DNA of 64,000 nucleotides from Symbiodinium kawagutii. Lineage: Eukaryota > Sar > Dinophyceae > Suessiales > Symbiodiniaceae. The translations under genes and the position numbers were made by a program. This document shows, piece after piece, positions 37,601 to 51,512 of this stretch. Position 1 is the first letter of the stretch. The number at the start of each line of letters is the position of its first letter. Below the pieces are notes generated by a model. That model searched no databases and was not told the DNA's origin. It saw only the letters and a list, made by a program, of their open reading frames with translations. The stretch covers positions 151,246 through 215,245 of the forward strand of contig VSDK01011225.1 of the NCBI GenBank assembly GCA_009767595.1, given 5' to 3'.

Positions 37601-40600
37601 GGTGATCATGGACTCTAGAGGCTGTTTTGATTTGCTATCAAGCAATGAATCTTTAGCTATGTCCATGGGTGATTCACGAGCTGGCATTGATTTGCTACAT
37701 GTACAGCATGGAACGCAAGATGGATCACGATCATATGTGACATGGGTGCCTTCAGATTTAAATTTATCCAATTCACTAACGAAGGCATCGACAGAAGCTT
37801 TCCGCGAGATGAAACTTTTCAACACGCGTAAGAGTTGGATAGTTAGGTTTAACTCAGAGTTTGTTTCAGCTCGCAAAGCTCAACGTTTACGAATGCAAAA
37901 GACTCGTGAAGAACAGAGTCAGAATTTGCATCTGTGCAATGTGCCAGACGACTGGTACGAAGACACCTGGACAAACATGTACACCTTGAACACGACTCCT
38001 TATCATAGATAAGTTGAGCACTTCTCTGGCAAAATGCCACTAAATGGAGAAGGGGTTCTATTGGTGTATCATTCACCTGTGTGTCGTCCACTTTAGTGAC
38101 ATTTCGCGCCTACCGCAGGGGCGCCCTTTGAGATCAAATTGATACGGGTTGTGCTTAGCGGAAAAAGATCCGCCATGGATTCCTCGTGTGTTTGCCTTTG
38201 AGCTTCCGAGTGTTTCCCTATTGCAACCTTCCACTCTATACCATCACAAGCTGCTGGATTCAATAAGGAAAGCTTTTTCGAGATAGACTTTCTACGGTTC
38301 CACGGACTTGCAGGGATGTCATTGCTTTCATTGTTCAGCACTGAGATAGAAGGATCGGAACACCCTGATGTAACACGTAGACGCAAAGTAAATGCAAATT
38401 GTTTCTTTGGCAGGCCGCAAGGTTTCTTGTGTTTTCGGTATGATTTTGCTGTGGCAAAATCTTACATGCAAGTTTTACTGCAACATGTAAAACGATAGGG
38501 AATAAACAAACGAAAAGGTGGAGGGAACGTAATCAAATTGCTGATAATAAGATCAGCAGGTGGTTTTTTTTACTACCTCAAATGGGTGACCAGGTCAGCC
38601 AATGCCAGCACATGTCAGCAGTAGTGTTTGAACAAGTAGTGAATTTCCAGCAAGCTCACTTGCTGGAAGCGGCTGCAGGATTCTGATGGGCATTTTTGAC
38701 CTGGCTTCTGCTGTGCGCTTCCTCTCTCAACCGACCTTGAGTGGCTTTGTGACTGGTGGAGCAGTGCTAATCATCGTCTCGCAGCTACGAAGTTTTTTTG
38801 GCTACACGCACTTTCCACATGCCCCAGGTCCTTTCCAGAAGATCTGGGCTTGCATGAATCAGTTGAATGAAGCCAATTGGACCAATGTTTCTCTTTGCAC
38901 CTTCTTGATCCTGTTGGTGGTCATTTGCAAGAGAATAAAGGCTATTGCCAAGAGGAAGCGGGACTCCAAACGTTGGAAAATCCTTGAACATGTGGCACAG
39001 GTGAAAGAAATTCTGGTGGTGGTCCTGGGGCTTCTTTTCGTGAAACTTACTCGCCAGGAGGATGGGTCTACTGTTGTACCAGTAGTGGGCCCCATTCCCA
39101 AGGGCTTGCCACCTTTTGAGCTTCCCTGGCAACAGACGGCCACACGAAAGTTATTGGAAGGACCCAGTGATGTACTTCAGAACTTCCTGGTGAGCGGAGT
39201 GACTTGTTCAAGGGGCAGGTGGAGATGCGATCACAGGATGGCTCTTCGTGGGTGTGAGCCTGTAACTAAGTGGATGAAAAAAGCTGAACTCCCTGAGAAG
39301 GCGATGGAGAGAAAGAGAGAGGGAGATAAATATTTGGAACATGATGAAAACAGAGACAGATAGACCTATACAAGATATGCATTTACTCTATGTATGTATA
39401 TACATGTATGCATGCACATGCCCGTAAAACCTCAAAATCTTGAACCCATCCGCATTTCTTCAGAACGCCAATTTGTGGAGCTCAGGTGATTGTAGCGTTT
39501 TCCACCTTTTTGACGTCCTACTCCAGCTTCAAAAAGCAAGCCCTGGCTTGCGACTACAACCTGGATGCGCGACAAGAACTATTCGCTCTTGGAGCTGCTG
39601 GTGTTTTTGGGTCATTTTTTGGCGCGTTTCCACCCAGTGGCTCGCTCAGTCGGACAGGTTTGGCCGTGCAACTGGGCGTGAAGTCCCAGATCTGTGGCAT
39701 TTGTACCGCTGCCACCGTTGCAGCGGGCTTGATTTTCTTAGCTCCGGCACTGGAGGATTTGCCAAAGGCATCCCTGGCTGCCATCGTCATGGTCTCAGCG
39801 GAAGGCCTCATGGATTTTCAGATGCCTTTGCATTTGTGGCGAAGTTCCACGCAAACTTTTCGCAGCAGCTTTCGGAAGGATCTTTTGGTTTGGATGGTGG
39901 GGTTTCTTTGTACCAACTTGGCAGGAGCTTTGTATGGAATTGTGCTCTCAGTATTGGTGGCAATTGCGCAAGTGGTGGCAGAAGCTGCTACCCCCAAGGC
40001 AAGCAGGGTCGTAGCAAAGCCAAGGCCAATGTTGGTTTGCGATGGGCGCCTGTCTAGCCATGTGATCAAACCACGCTCTTGCTCTTTGATGCCGTTGCGT
40101 GCCATGGCACTTTTCAATCAACATAGTAGAGATAGCGTCGACCTCGATTCGTCGCCCAGCCCCCTCTCACAAGTTCAAGATCAAATGGCCCAGAAATATC
40201 TTCGTCAAATGGGTTGGTTCTTTGAATGATTTCCAAGGGGGCTCTTCAACCCAACATGACCGAGAGCCTTTTTCGGAAGGACGCAAAATATCTAATGCCA
40301 GCGGCAATAAGATAAAGCTAAAGTAAGCCTTGATTTGAGCAGACTTCGCCCGGGAGCAGGCTTTACAAATTATAATCCTAGTAGCCAAAGCCCATACATG
40401 TCTCGCCAAAAGATTAATTGAGTCAGAAAAAAATGTCATATTTTTGGTTGGCAAGTTGGCAAGTGTATTTCTGTCATTGGGCCAGGAAAGACCACTAGTG
40501 GATAGTTAGGGGTCACATGTTTCACTTTACGCGCTAGGTCACCCATGTTGAGGCACATGTCACATGTCAGGCCAGCATGTTTGGCCGTGTGAGGACACGT

Positions 40601-43600
40601 TGGCTCCATGCTGGGTCAGGGGCTGGGTTAGTGCTGGGAAGCTGTGTTGGGCGCATGTTGGGCGAATATTGAACCCACTTTGGGGCTATTAGGTGTCCAT
40701 GTTAGATGTTGTGGGTGGGATTGAAAAGATTTCCTTCCTTCAAGCGCGGGGTAAATTGCATGTTTTTCGGTCCATTCTAACCTCACATCTTGTGTCCAGA
40801 TCCATTAAGAGTCTCTCGCTCAAAAATCGGCTCTTGAAGATGTATACCCTTGCAATTTCCAGGTGAGTTTCAACAAGGGCTCCCGAATCTAATTAGCTCC
40901 CCGCAATGCCAGCAGGTCACAGTGCTTTAGGAATAACGCTCGGCACCTTTGATGCGGGCGGATTTCTGGAAACTCTTGTTGTGAAATTTCATTTCTGGAG
41001 ATGAACTTCCCGCAGAGTTGAGTGACATTCGGTGACATAACCGCTTGGCCGCCTCGGCCAGGCTGTGACACTTGGCGAGGTGCCAAGGCTGAAGCAATGG
41101 CACGATGTTGCGATTTGGACGGAAGCGCAATCTGTACCAGGCGTTTTGGTCTTCGAGTTCCGTGGCCCCTTGGTTTTTGCGAGCGCTGAGTGGTTTGAGG
41201 AGGAGGTGGAGCGGAGACGTCTGCGAGCGGAGGTCACAGTGAAATTTGTCATCCTGAGTACCTGCCGGCCGCAAGTAGAACCATATCTGTTTTGATTTTC
41301 AAAGGTACCTACTATCATGTTATGCTTTAGTATCATGTTATGCTTTGCTTTCTTAAAGGTACCTGATGCGCACATGTTCCTATGATGTTTCTTTCCGCTT
41401 CTTTGCTATTTAGTATGGTTTTGCCTCCATTGCTTACCGGCCTAGTGATGCTGTGACAGGTATGGGCGCAGTGCCCACGGTGGACTATTCAGCCCTCAAC
41501 ATGCTGGGTGGCATTCTGACCCAGTGGCGTAGCAAAGGTCTACGTTGTCTCGTGGCAGAAGCGAACTCTACCGTGCTTGAGCTGCTGCGTGAGCAGCTGG
41601 GACATGAACTTCTGGAACAGTCACTGGGCGATGGCTGCCAAAGGGGATGAGATGTTTTGAGCTAGGGGAAGTTTCAACGTGCTCAACTTTGGAAAGGTGT
41701 TATAGCCGTTCATAGCAGTGCAGTGAAAAGTTATAACGATTGATGCTCAGCTTTTGGCAAGTAGGGTGCCAAGGATGTGCCATCATTGCTCCACTTTTTC
41801 CCTGGACTATTGCAAGGCTTGTTTTCATTCAACGTGTGATCGCTTTGAGTCAAGAAACGCGACCGGCAACATGCTTCAGGTTCACGACAGATCATGCAGA
41901 ACTGCGGTTTCAAACAGAAGAGGTGCTGAGCGTTGAAGATGCAGTAAGGGTGGCAAAGAAACACTTACAGACTGGCATTGGATCAGCATAAGCATTGGTG
42001 GCGATTGTGGGAACCTGTGGCTGACTGGCTAACTGTCCAACTTTAAGTCAACCAGCGCCATCTCCAGCATGATGCTGGGGTGTGTGCTGTTGGTTGTCTT
42101 GTGGACCTGTAGGCAAGACTTGTTTCCTGCGGGCCATGTCCGTTGTGAAGCACTTGTAGAAGTTTTAAGTGCACCCCAGGGACGCGCTGTGAAGATTTTG
42201 AAGCGCCACTGGGCTCCAGACCATGCCCACATATGCCCACAGAGTTCAAAAAAGCATAGCGCTATGCCGAGAGCCCTTGAGCCCTTCCTTACACTCACAG
42301 AGAAGGCGACCAGGAGATGCCTAAAAAACATGGCACCACACCATTTTGGCCATATGTTGGCACGTATGCATAAAAACGCATGTCACATGTGTATGCCTCC
42401 ACCACACGCACACACACACACACGTATTTCTATATATATATATATGAGTGTGCAAATATGTACTAGCTTAATTTTTAAATTTCTATTTGCAAATGTGTGT
42501 GTATATATTGACACAGAAGGCAATTGTAAACATATATTTTTATACTTATTTGTGAAATATTTTTTATATATGTATATATATAATTTACTTATATATATAT
42601 ATATATTCAAATTTATTTTCATATCTACATGTGTAAATATATATATATATATACATTGAATCATGTTTATATGAATAAATGTATTTAAATATGCATTTAC
42701 ATGTCCATACAAACGAATGAATGATAAACAATCTATCTAGATCACCTCTCTCCCTCTCTCTCTATCTATCTATCTATACATATGTGTGATTGCGTATGCA
42801 CACAAGAAATGAGTATGAATGTATGCATGTAAAAGGTCGCATGCATGGTCGCAAAACGACAGCTGAGCCATCGAGGTATGCTGTGCTCGTGGGATTTGGA
42901 GCATGGCTGCGCGGCTCTTGGGCACTGGGACTTCTCGCAGGGTGTTTTGGCCGCAACGGGGTGGTGCCGGGCGGGGGCTGTCACAGTTCCGTAGCAATGA
43001 CGTCACGGAACTGGTTGCTCTTCATCATGCCTGGGAGTATTATATATATATATATATTAGATGCTGAACTAGACACATCACCTAGATTGAGATCACGGAT
43101 ACGTGTTCGTCCTTTGCTCAAAGGGGATCAGAGGGAAACTGAACAACAAGCAGAAAGCCATCTGTGCACAATGACCTTGATGTGATCTCCTTCGGGGTTT
43201 CTGGGGAGTCGGTTTTCGAGTAAAAATCATGAAGCAACAAATGTCTTTTGCCAATAGTAAACATAGTATCCATCCGTATTCTACAGGTATATATATATAA
43301 ATAAATAAATAAATAAATATATATATATATATATATACATATTCTTGTTGAGCAAGGAGCATTTCGACCCTCTAAACAAAGGAAAGGCACACTTACGATC
43401 ACTTGCGCGTTTTTAAGCAGTGCCCTTCGCAACCAAAATGCGCACGTGGTCACCACCCTTGAAGCTGTAACTCCAAAATCCCAAGCTGCGCGCCTGCGCA
43501 CTAGGGGATGCCTACGCCATGGCTGTGCCCCACAGGTCCTTCGCAGTTCTGCTGGGCATGGCAGTTGCTGTTCCGAGACCTGGCTGAAGTGGCAGGCCCT

Positions 43601-46600
43601 GTCACTGATCGCATAGAGTATCACTACTCATCGCTACCTGCAGTAGATATATATATATATATATTTATTTACATGTATATACATGTATATAGCGAAGAAA
43701 TTGGTTCGAGATATCCAATGATATGTACAATGTTCTGATTTATTATGAGCATTTCTTTGTGCCAACGATAGGTTTCACAGGCGATAGCAGCTTCACTCAT
43801 TCTCGTTGCAGGAACTGGTTCACCCTTGATGCCAATGTAGCCGTTTTTGCGGCCCCCTTTCCGGGCACACGCATCTTGCACGATGTCTGATAGTCTGTGT
43901 AAGTCTTTCTCTTGAGGTCGCTATTTCTTCCCTGTAGAACCTTTTTTCCAAATCAATCAACACGAGGTTGGCAATGTTGGTTGTCAATCTTTTGATCCTG
44001 TCACTGGACGAAGGGTGGCACAAGGGTTCCCCTTGAGGTTTACCCAAGTTCCGCACTGGCTCATGTGTGCAGTTTTCGGATCTGCGGGGCTTATCTTGGG
44101 CTGGGGCTGTTAGCCCTGGCGTTGCTATTGATTGAATTTGCATTGCGGGAAGTCGCAGAGACTCAGAAAGTCACCATTTCATCATCTAGTTTGTGCCTGG
44201 ACAAACTTCAAATCCTGTGTGCTTCCTCCGTTCCCAGCCAAGGATGTTCGTACCAATGGGTATAGCTGCCCTCCATCCAGAAAACTTGGGCATCATCAGC
44301 ACCTTGCCCTACCTTGCTCTGTGACAATGATCAGGATTGATGAGGTGGTTGTTGATTCCCCAAGGTATCCCACGGTTCGGCAGTAGTTGCAACCCTAAGG
44401 AGTTGTGGCAGTTGCACTCGCGTCCCTGCTTGCTTTTGCCCTACTTCCTTCTTTGCTGGATTGGAGCAGCTTGGATGTCAACAGGAGGTGGTGGTGACGA
44501 TGGTACTTTTACACTTCCTAGTGTTACGGTATGCATGCAGTAAGCTTGACAGGTAGCAACGTGATGCACGTTGCTTTTAGTATTCTGCCAGTTTTCGAAG
44601 ACATCGCTCTTTTTCCTAGAGTGCTACCTGCGAGGGCTTATGCCACAAAGTCGCAGCGCCAAAAGCAAGCCTGAGGTTACTACGGCACCAAACGGCCTCT
44701 GTGGGCGCACTTCGTCAAAACTTAGTGAAGATCTGATTTGCTGTCAGATCCAATTAGATTACAGAGGAATCAGCTGTCAAGCTTCCTTGCATGTGGTGGG
44801 GTTGAGCGCAGCACAAGATTTCGGCTATTTGGAATCACCGCCAGGTTCTTAAAGACATAGTGTTGAGTGTTGAGAGATTTGAGGATGATTTCCATGTTCT
44901 TTCATGTGCTTGCAATGTTTCTTGCTGCTGGGCACCGCCAGGGATGATAGGACACTTGTTTGACCGCGATCCATTTGAAGTTGGGCCGCTCTTAGGATGG
45001 GCAACCATTTGCTGTACAACTTCGGAGTTGGAGGTGGCGGGGCTGGTGCTGACCTTTACGGTACCGAGCCCTTTACCTTCTATGTGAAGATGCTTGGCCG
45101 TTGGTTTGATCGCTGTAGATGAGGAATGGAGAACAGGGAACTGTGGGGACTGCTTGGGTCACAGACATGCGGAAATAGGGTGAAAGCGGTGGACACAGGT
45201 TGACAGCTTAAACAAATCCCGCCGCATATTTTCCAAGATATCATTGCTGCCAGCCTTGAAAACATCTACGCCAAATCAAGAGTCCCGTCGGAAGCTGAGG
45301 AACCTCTTGCTGAACTTCAACATCGTAGCCTTGATGGCCATGCCATCGTTGGCTATGACGTGGAAGCGCTGGCGGTCATTTTTGACCCTCGTGCCAATGT
45401 ACTTGACTCTGGCACCTCGGATGGTGAAAAGTTTTGGATTTTTCCAATGCCATAGAGCGCGAGGAAGGGAGAGGAGCTCGGTGACGAGATGTTGTGAGTT
45501 TTGAAGAGTCTCGGAACTTGGAATGAACTTTTGGACCAAGATGGGGCTGCTGGCTTCATGTCAGGCTTTGTTCTTCAAGATGGCGCATAAAGAAGAGCGC
45601 AGCTGTGAAATTGGTGCGCACGTGAGGGATGGCCCCATGGCCCCATGGGATCCCATGGGTGGCTGCCGCTGTCCCATGTTTCTCAGTGGGGTCGCCGAGG
45701 CTTCCTGACCATGACTTATCCTCTCATCTGCTTGGGTGCAGTGACTTGGAGTGAGAAGCAAAGCATAGGACGAAGGCAGTGAGTAAGAAGCAGATGTCAG
45801 ATCATTTTGTTGCCATTCTTGGATGATTTATGGATCCAATGTGACGCCATAGTTTTGTGATTTATTGCTTTGCTGGCTTTAGGCAATCACTTTAGATGTG
45901 CTCCTGGACAGAACTGTGGCCTGGCAGATCAGAAGGCCGTGATCTTCAGGAAGTGACTGGAGCTGTGCAATGCTTCGGAGAGACGGCTTTTGTATGCTCT
46001 TGTCGCATTGGGTCAGACGCTTGCTCGGGGCATAGCAACATGATGTAACATGAGCTAAGGGTTCTCAGAGAATTCAGAGGGAATCCAGGAACTTCCTCTG
46101 CTCTTGGGTCCTGTGTTTTGACGATGTCATTAGTCGCTGCTTACAAGACCTTGAGGCTGGCACAAAGTCTGCCGCGGTGTTTTGGCTGGCATTTACGCCC
46201 CGTTCATTGCAGGGGCAGCTCTTGAGGAAAAATGAAGGAATCGAATTGAACTTCGAACGATTTCCAATGGTTTGAAGGTATTCCAAGTAGTTATATACAA
46301 AGAATGGATACCCGAGGCACACTGGAAAACAAGTCTCTAGATCCGTGTCTCCGGAAGGTACTCCTACCACTTTGGAGGCAAAACGGGCAACATGTTGTAA
46401 TAAGTTGATAATAGAGCCAACTCCATGTATCAAATGCACGTCTTGAATAATTGAAATTAGGGGCAGTTCAAGGTGCGTGGGAGTCGACAATGGTTGCCAA
46501 TAATTTGTCGCATCCCATGTGGGTCATAAGTGCGCTACTGTTGTGACTCCGAGTGCCTCCACTCTTCTGCAGAAGGCTTGATATTCACGCCTCGCAAGTT

Positions 46601-49600
46601 TGAGTCGTCACACTGGTTACTACAAGCTGGAAACAGAAATAAGATGAAACAACTACTGTAATTCACTCATTAGTTCATACCCACAAATCAACTACTACTC
46701 GCCTGTGGGCATGCTATATCCCTTGCAATGCTGTCCCTGGTCGAGAACACCTGTTGAGAACACCTATGCTTGCAAGGCCACCTTCTGCACCGTGGTCATG
46801 GTTGGGTTCTGGTGCATCTCCCTGTCGCGGAATGCGGCGCTGTACTATCACTTCAAGGCCCCTTTGCGGATCTACGAAGCTTGGTTGAGCATGGTCGTTG
46901 TTGGCATGTCCTGAATTGATGCAGTATGATACTGGTGAAATGCCCTAAACAGAGCGATTGTGCCATGTTGTGCCAGATGAATCATCGAGGATGATCAGGT
47001 TAGCCGTGCTGCAAGCAATGTGAGCTGCAGCTCGAGCACTTCTTAGTAGCAGATGTTGCAGTTCGCTTATTTCGTCCTGTCTGAAATTGGTGGATTTGGT
47101 GGCTTTGCCATTGTCCCTTTTGGCTGAGGAGGATTTCTACTACAATCTGTCCAGCGATGCTAGCTCCGTCTCGTCGAGCAGCCTATATGTAGGGAAGGCC
47201 TGGGATAAGACATTGAGTCCAAACCACCAGGAAGAATCTCTTCCCAAAGAGATTTTGGACTTGGATTCGTAAAGATTTGCATTTGAAATTGATTTGGACC
47301 TGAATCATCTTGGACCTTGCACGAGCCTGGCTTGTTGGAATCTCCCTGAGAGGAGTGGTACCGCTTTCCGTCCAGTTTCTTCCTCCCAGAGATGCAGGCG
47401 GGCCTGGCCACAGCCAACAACCACCTATATATTGAGCAGTCTTCCCTGAGACCATTTTTTGAGTAATAGTGATAGTCATTATTATTCAGGGCACCATTTT
47501 TTTGAGTATTTTGAGACCATTATTATTATTACTATTATTATTCAAGCCATTTTTTGAGTAATATTCCCTGATACAAGAGTGGATTCCATTTGAACCTTTG
47601 TCCACCTGCCATTTCAGTGCCACACGCACTGCTTGAAGCACAGATTCAGCACCACATGTGACCTCAACATTTCAACTGGACGGCCGTTTATGATTTTTAG
47701 TTTCTACGGTCTTTCAATATGTGCAGAAGTGCATGCATCCATCTGACCTAAATGGATTGCAAATTTGACACCCCATTGGCCAGCAGAGTTTCATCATGGC
47801 GATGCTCGATGCTACCAACCGGGTAGCATGTGACCTCGAAGAATGGACGCCGACGAGGGAAATCCTCGCGACATCTTCAATACATTCTGCCAACTGCGAG
47901 GGGTGCAACAATCCGATGCCATCACGCACCTTGGTTGAAGGATGTTCAAGGCCTCGATGTTGCCACCCACAGCTGTTCCCAAGTTTCAAACTGTGCTGTG
48001 GGCAACTCTCATCAAACTGCCATGGTGTTCCACTTGTTGGAGTTTGTGCTAAAGATGCTTCCACCAGAACACGAATGGGTTGAGAGGTCCTGCAACCGAA
48101 TGCCACAAGCGCAGATCTATTTGGTGTAGAAATCAAACCATCCAGATGATTTACATTTTGGATTTAAACAGCGTATTTTTACTCGACCTCCCAGAAACCA
48201 CCCCTTAGAATACATCACGGCAATCTTGAGCAATTAGCGCATTAGCATTTACATGTACATATCCGCGAATTTGCCAATCTGCCGGGCCTCAAAAATCTTC
48301 AATGACGCCGTAAACCTGATACAATACCACCGTCCAGACCAGAACATCACCAAACAAGACAAAAAAGGTAAGAGAGAGAGGTGATGATGGGGATGATAAG
48401 ATAGAAGATATTAGGGTAGATGTTAGCGTGATTTTTCAAATCGAAGATGGTCATTTTGGCCAATGCCAGTGTCTGATTCAAATAGAAGAATTCCCCGGAG
48501 ATCCAGCCAAGCCCAAACAATATGTTCTATTTGAAATGAAGCTTTCGGATGGCAAGGGTAATCCATTCCCAAGCTTCTTTTGCTGCAGCGGGTACCAAAT
48601 TCACCACCGGAAGTGCACATCGTGAGTCTATTCCTGCAAGGCGTGGGCACTAATATGGTGTATTCGGTGCACTCAAAGTAGTTGATTTAGCTGCAGATTT
48701 TTGTCCACAGTGCCACCAATTTCAAATAGAAGAAGCTCTGGTGTGCATTTCTTCTATTTGGAAGGATGCTGTTTTGGCTGGCTGCAAAGTCCGAATTCAA
48801 ACAGAAGAAAGTGTTTGCCCTGTTTCTTCTGTTTGGGAGAAAAAATTGATAGATACCTGGAGATTGAAAATAACAATCCAGGGTGTCGGTTTCAATTGCA
48901 AGATGTTGTCTCGGTGAATCCTTGAAAAGTGAATATCTTCTATTTGAAATCGATTTGGCGCAGTCGACGGGTTCATTTCAAACAGAAGATGCGCTTCTGA
49001 TAAGTCCAGAGAATACCTTCTATCTTATAGCCGGGTGCTTTAAAACAATTGACGCTGGTCAGGACATTCCCAACCAGGAGTGGCTGGATTGGACCATCCC
49101 CTGACATGCCCATAACCAAGCATCAATCAACCATCAATCACCTTTTCATTCCCCAGTAACCAGCCATTAATCAAACAAGACACGTTTGATAGTTTATGTT
49201 TGATTAATGGCTGGGGGATGGTTTTGATTAATGGCTGGTTAATGGTGAATGAAAAAACTCGTTTATTTGGCTTTTGGCTGGTTTATGGTTCTCCTGGAAG
49301 CCCTGGAAAAAACATCGTTTATTTGACTTTTGGCCCCTGGAAGCCCTGGCAAAAAATCGTTTATTGTCCTATCCCGAGTGCTTCAGGTGGGAAAGCACTG
49401 GTAGCGGCTGGACCTGCAACATCTCCGTGCCGGGCATTGCCATCCGAACGGTGCCATGGCGATGGTCGTCGAGTCGTCGCTGCCAAGCGTCCTTACGGCG
49501 GTAGCGTAGTGGATTGGCTGCCGAATTTGAGCATCCAAATTGACTGTTGACATATTTATGCCTATTATTTATCATTATTTTTTGATATTCTTCTTATTAT

Positions 49601-50860
49601 TAATTGATTTATTATTATTATTATTGGTATCATTAAGTTAAGCACTGTTCAAACACGTCCAAACAGCTTTGTCAATGCTAAGATCTGGAAGGAATTGGCG
49701 TGCCTTGCGATTTCTATTGAAGTGGACAGAGCCACATGCAACTTTCAGGGCTTGCAAGGGCCTTCACGCTGCAGTTTTCTTTGCTCTGCTTCAGGCAGGA
49801 ATTGGCGCCAGCAAATTCGATGCGAAGACAATTGCCTTAGCGGATTATGTGAAGATTCTGCAGATACTTGCTCGCAATCTTGCAGTCTAAATCGTTCTTG
49901 AGCCACACGCTGAAGCATTTCGAGATGTTTTAAGTTTAACAAAAAAATTGAAGTTCTTGTTTTCTTTTCCTACTATAGGGAGATCCATCAGATGCCTTGG
50001 GCAAGGTATTTGGCCAGAACTCGAATTCCACGAGTTGCGTGTCCCAAGTGGGCCCTAAGACAAGCTGTGTCATTTGCCCTTAAAGCAAGCGCCTAGGAAC
50101 AGCGGCCTCGCACTGAAACCGACCAAGAAAAGAAAACGAAAGGGATCGGAAGGACCCACACCGGCAGCCAAGCGACTACATGTCCCCGGCACGAACGGCG
50201 CAAGTGCTCCCGTGAATCCAGGGCCAGTGCCAGTGGGACCGGGGGTGCCTGGCACGAACGGCGCAAGTGCTCCCGTGAATCCAGGGCCAGTGCCAGTGGA
50301 ACCGCTTGTGCCCGGCACGAATGGCACAAGTGCTCCTGTGAATCCAGGGCCAGTGCCAATGGGACGACTCCAAATCAAACGGAGACCTTGCAGTGATGCA
50401 ACTTGGTAGCACGACTGTTGTAGCATTTTTGTTCAAGGGTTCTTGTTGCCTTCTTGGTTTTTTGCATCCTGGATAGGCTTTCAATTGTGGGAGCTAATGC
50501 AATCCGTATGTTGGGGTCCCCCCTTGCTTCATGGGAGTCACAGCTGGCGCAGCTTGGGCAGTTGCCTGATGAACGGGACAAGTCTGTGTGGAATGGGATC
50601 CCCTGCCGCAAACAACATCGGGACTCAGAATGAATGAGAATGTAATTAATCTAATAATATCTAATATATTTTAATGACGTATACTTTTTCAAACTTGTTT
50701 ATAAACCTGTTATATGCATATATACTCATGTGTGTCCTGTACAATGTGTGCCTGTGTGTCGCCGATGAAAAGATAATTTTTGCATGTCTATGCAAGCGTG
50801 CAGGTATATTATGTTTCCACGTTATCAATATCATAGATAAGTAAATACGTACACACACAT

Positions 50861-50892
<32 letters not shown>

Positions 50893-51477
50893 TCAGTTCT
50901 ACATATGTATACAAACAAGGTTTTTGTCTACATATATATATAGCTCTTTAAATTAGAACAGGTAAATAATAAATAAATGAATAAATGAAAAAAATATCTA
51001 CATATCTATATGGGTGTGCATGTGAGAGTGTGTTTGTAAAACTTTCGCTTCCTGTCCTTCCAGGCGATGGTTGGCAAAGTGTTCGAACTTCTGCGAGTCT
51101 ACAAGCTGCCAGAGGCCGTTCAGAAGTTGCAGGTTGCCAGGGCCAATGGGTCGTATCTGAAGCTCAAGCAGGTCGTGAAATTCGCCGACTCTATTGGCAT
51201 GCGTGGCATGGATGAACCATCATGTTTGTTCATTTCGATCATCATGATTCATCATGTTTTTAGATGCTTTGTGTTTCCCCTTCCCGCTTGAACCTGCAGA
51301 GAAGTTCAATCTTCCAATCTTTACTCACTGCAAGAAATTGGAAGCGAAGTAAATGTCTTGAATTTAAATCAGGGACCAGCAATCCAAAGTCAAACCAGTT
51401 CCTGACTCCTAAATATTTCATACCAAGGCACACCCAGCCTTTACCTGAGCAACACGTTAAAACACGATATAAGCAGC

Positions 51478-51512
<35 letters not shown>

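Larger units (their letters stand above)
29937..38262 (+). mobile_element. Complete Ty1/copia LTR retrotransposon, 8326 bp
   Basis: The element is bounded by two LTRs of 198 bp (29937-30134 and 38065-38262) that I read as identical, each starting TG and ending CA, with ATAAG duplicated on both flanks. Between them are a primer-binding site, one uninterrupted gag-pol frame and a polypurine tract. The pol order is protease, integrase, reverse transcriptase, RNase H, which defines the copia superfamily. Identical LTRs, perfect flanks and no stop codons indicate a recent insertion that may still be active. It has landed inside an intron of the SulP gene in the same orientation. Confidence 0.97.
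29597..38678 (+). other. 9.1-kb SulP intron (GA-AG) interrupted by the copia element
   Basis: The join GTG GCA GG | G ATT CTG restores [13 protein letters not shown], the expected SulP sequence, with a GA donor (GATCAG) and the acceptor CTGCAG|G. Without the retrotransposon and one target duplication the intron would be 751 bp, an ordinary size for this locus. Confidence 0.88.
28322..42875 (+). other. 14.6-kb ALG9-like intron (GA-AG) containing the whole SulP gene
   Basis: The upstream exon ends with codon bases AT at 28320-28321 and the downstream exon supplies G at 42876, giving the conserved methionine of the family motif (LPSTTCM joined to YAVLVGF). The donor is GAGCCT and the acceptor is TCGAG|G. 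The SulP start codon is 568 nt inside the intron and its stop is 884 nt before the end. No N run lies within the intron, so a scaffold gap does not explain the arrangement. Confidence 0.75.

Noticed and set aside
45276-45539. Minus-strand frame with [11 protein letters not shown], faintly like a LINE reverse transcriptase
   Set aside because: The + strand over the same bases carries [14 protein letters not shown] and LTLVPMY, joined in phase to the preceding ALG9 exon, so the minus frame is a shadow.
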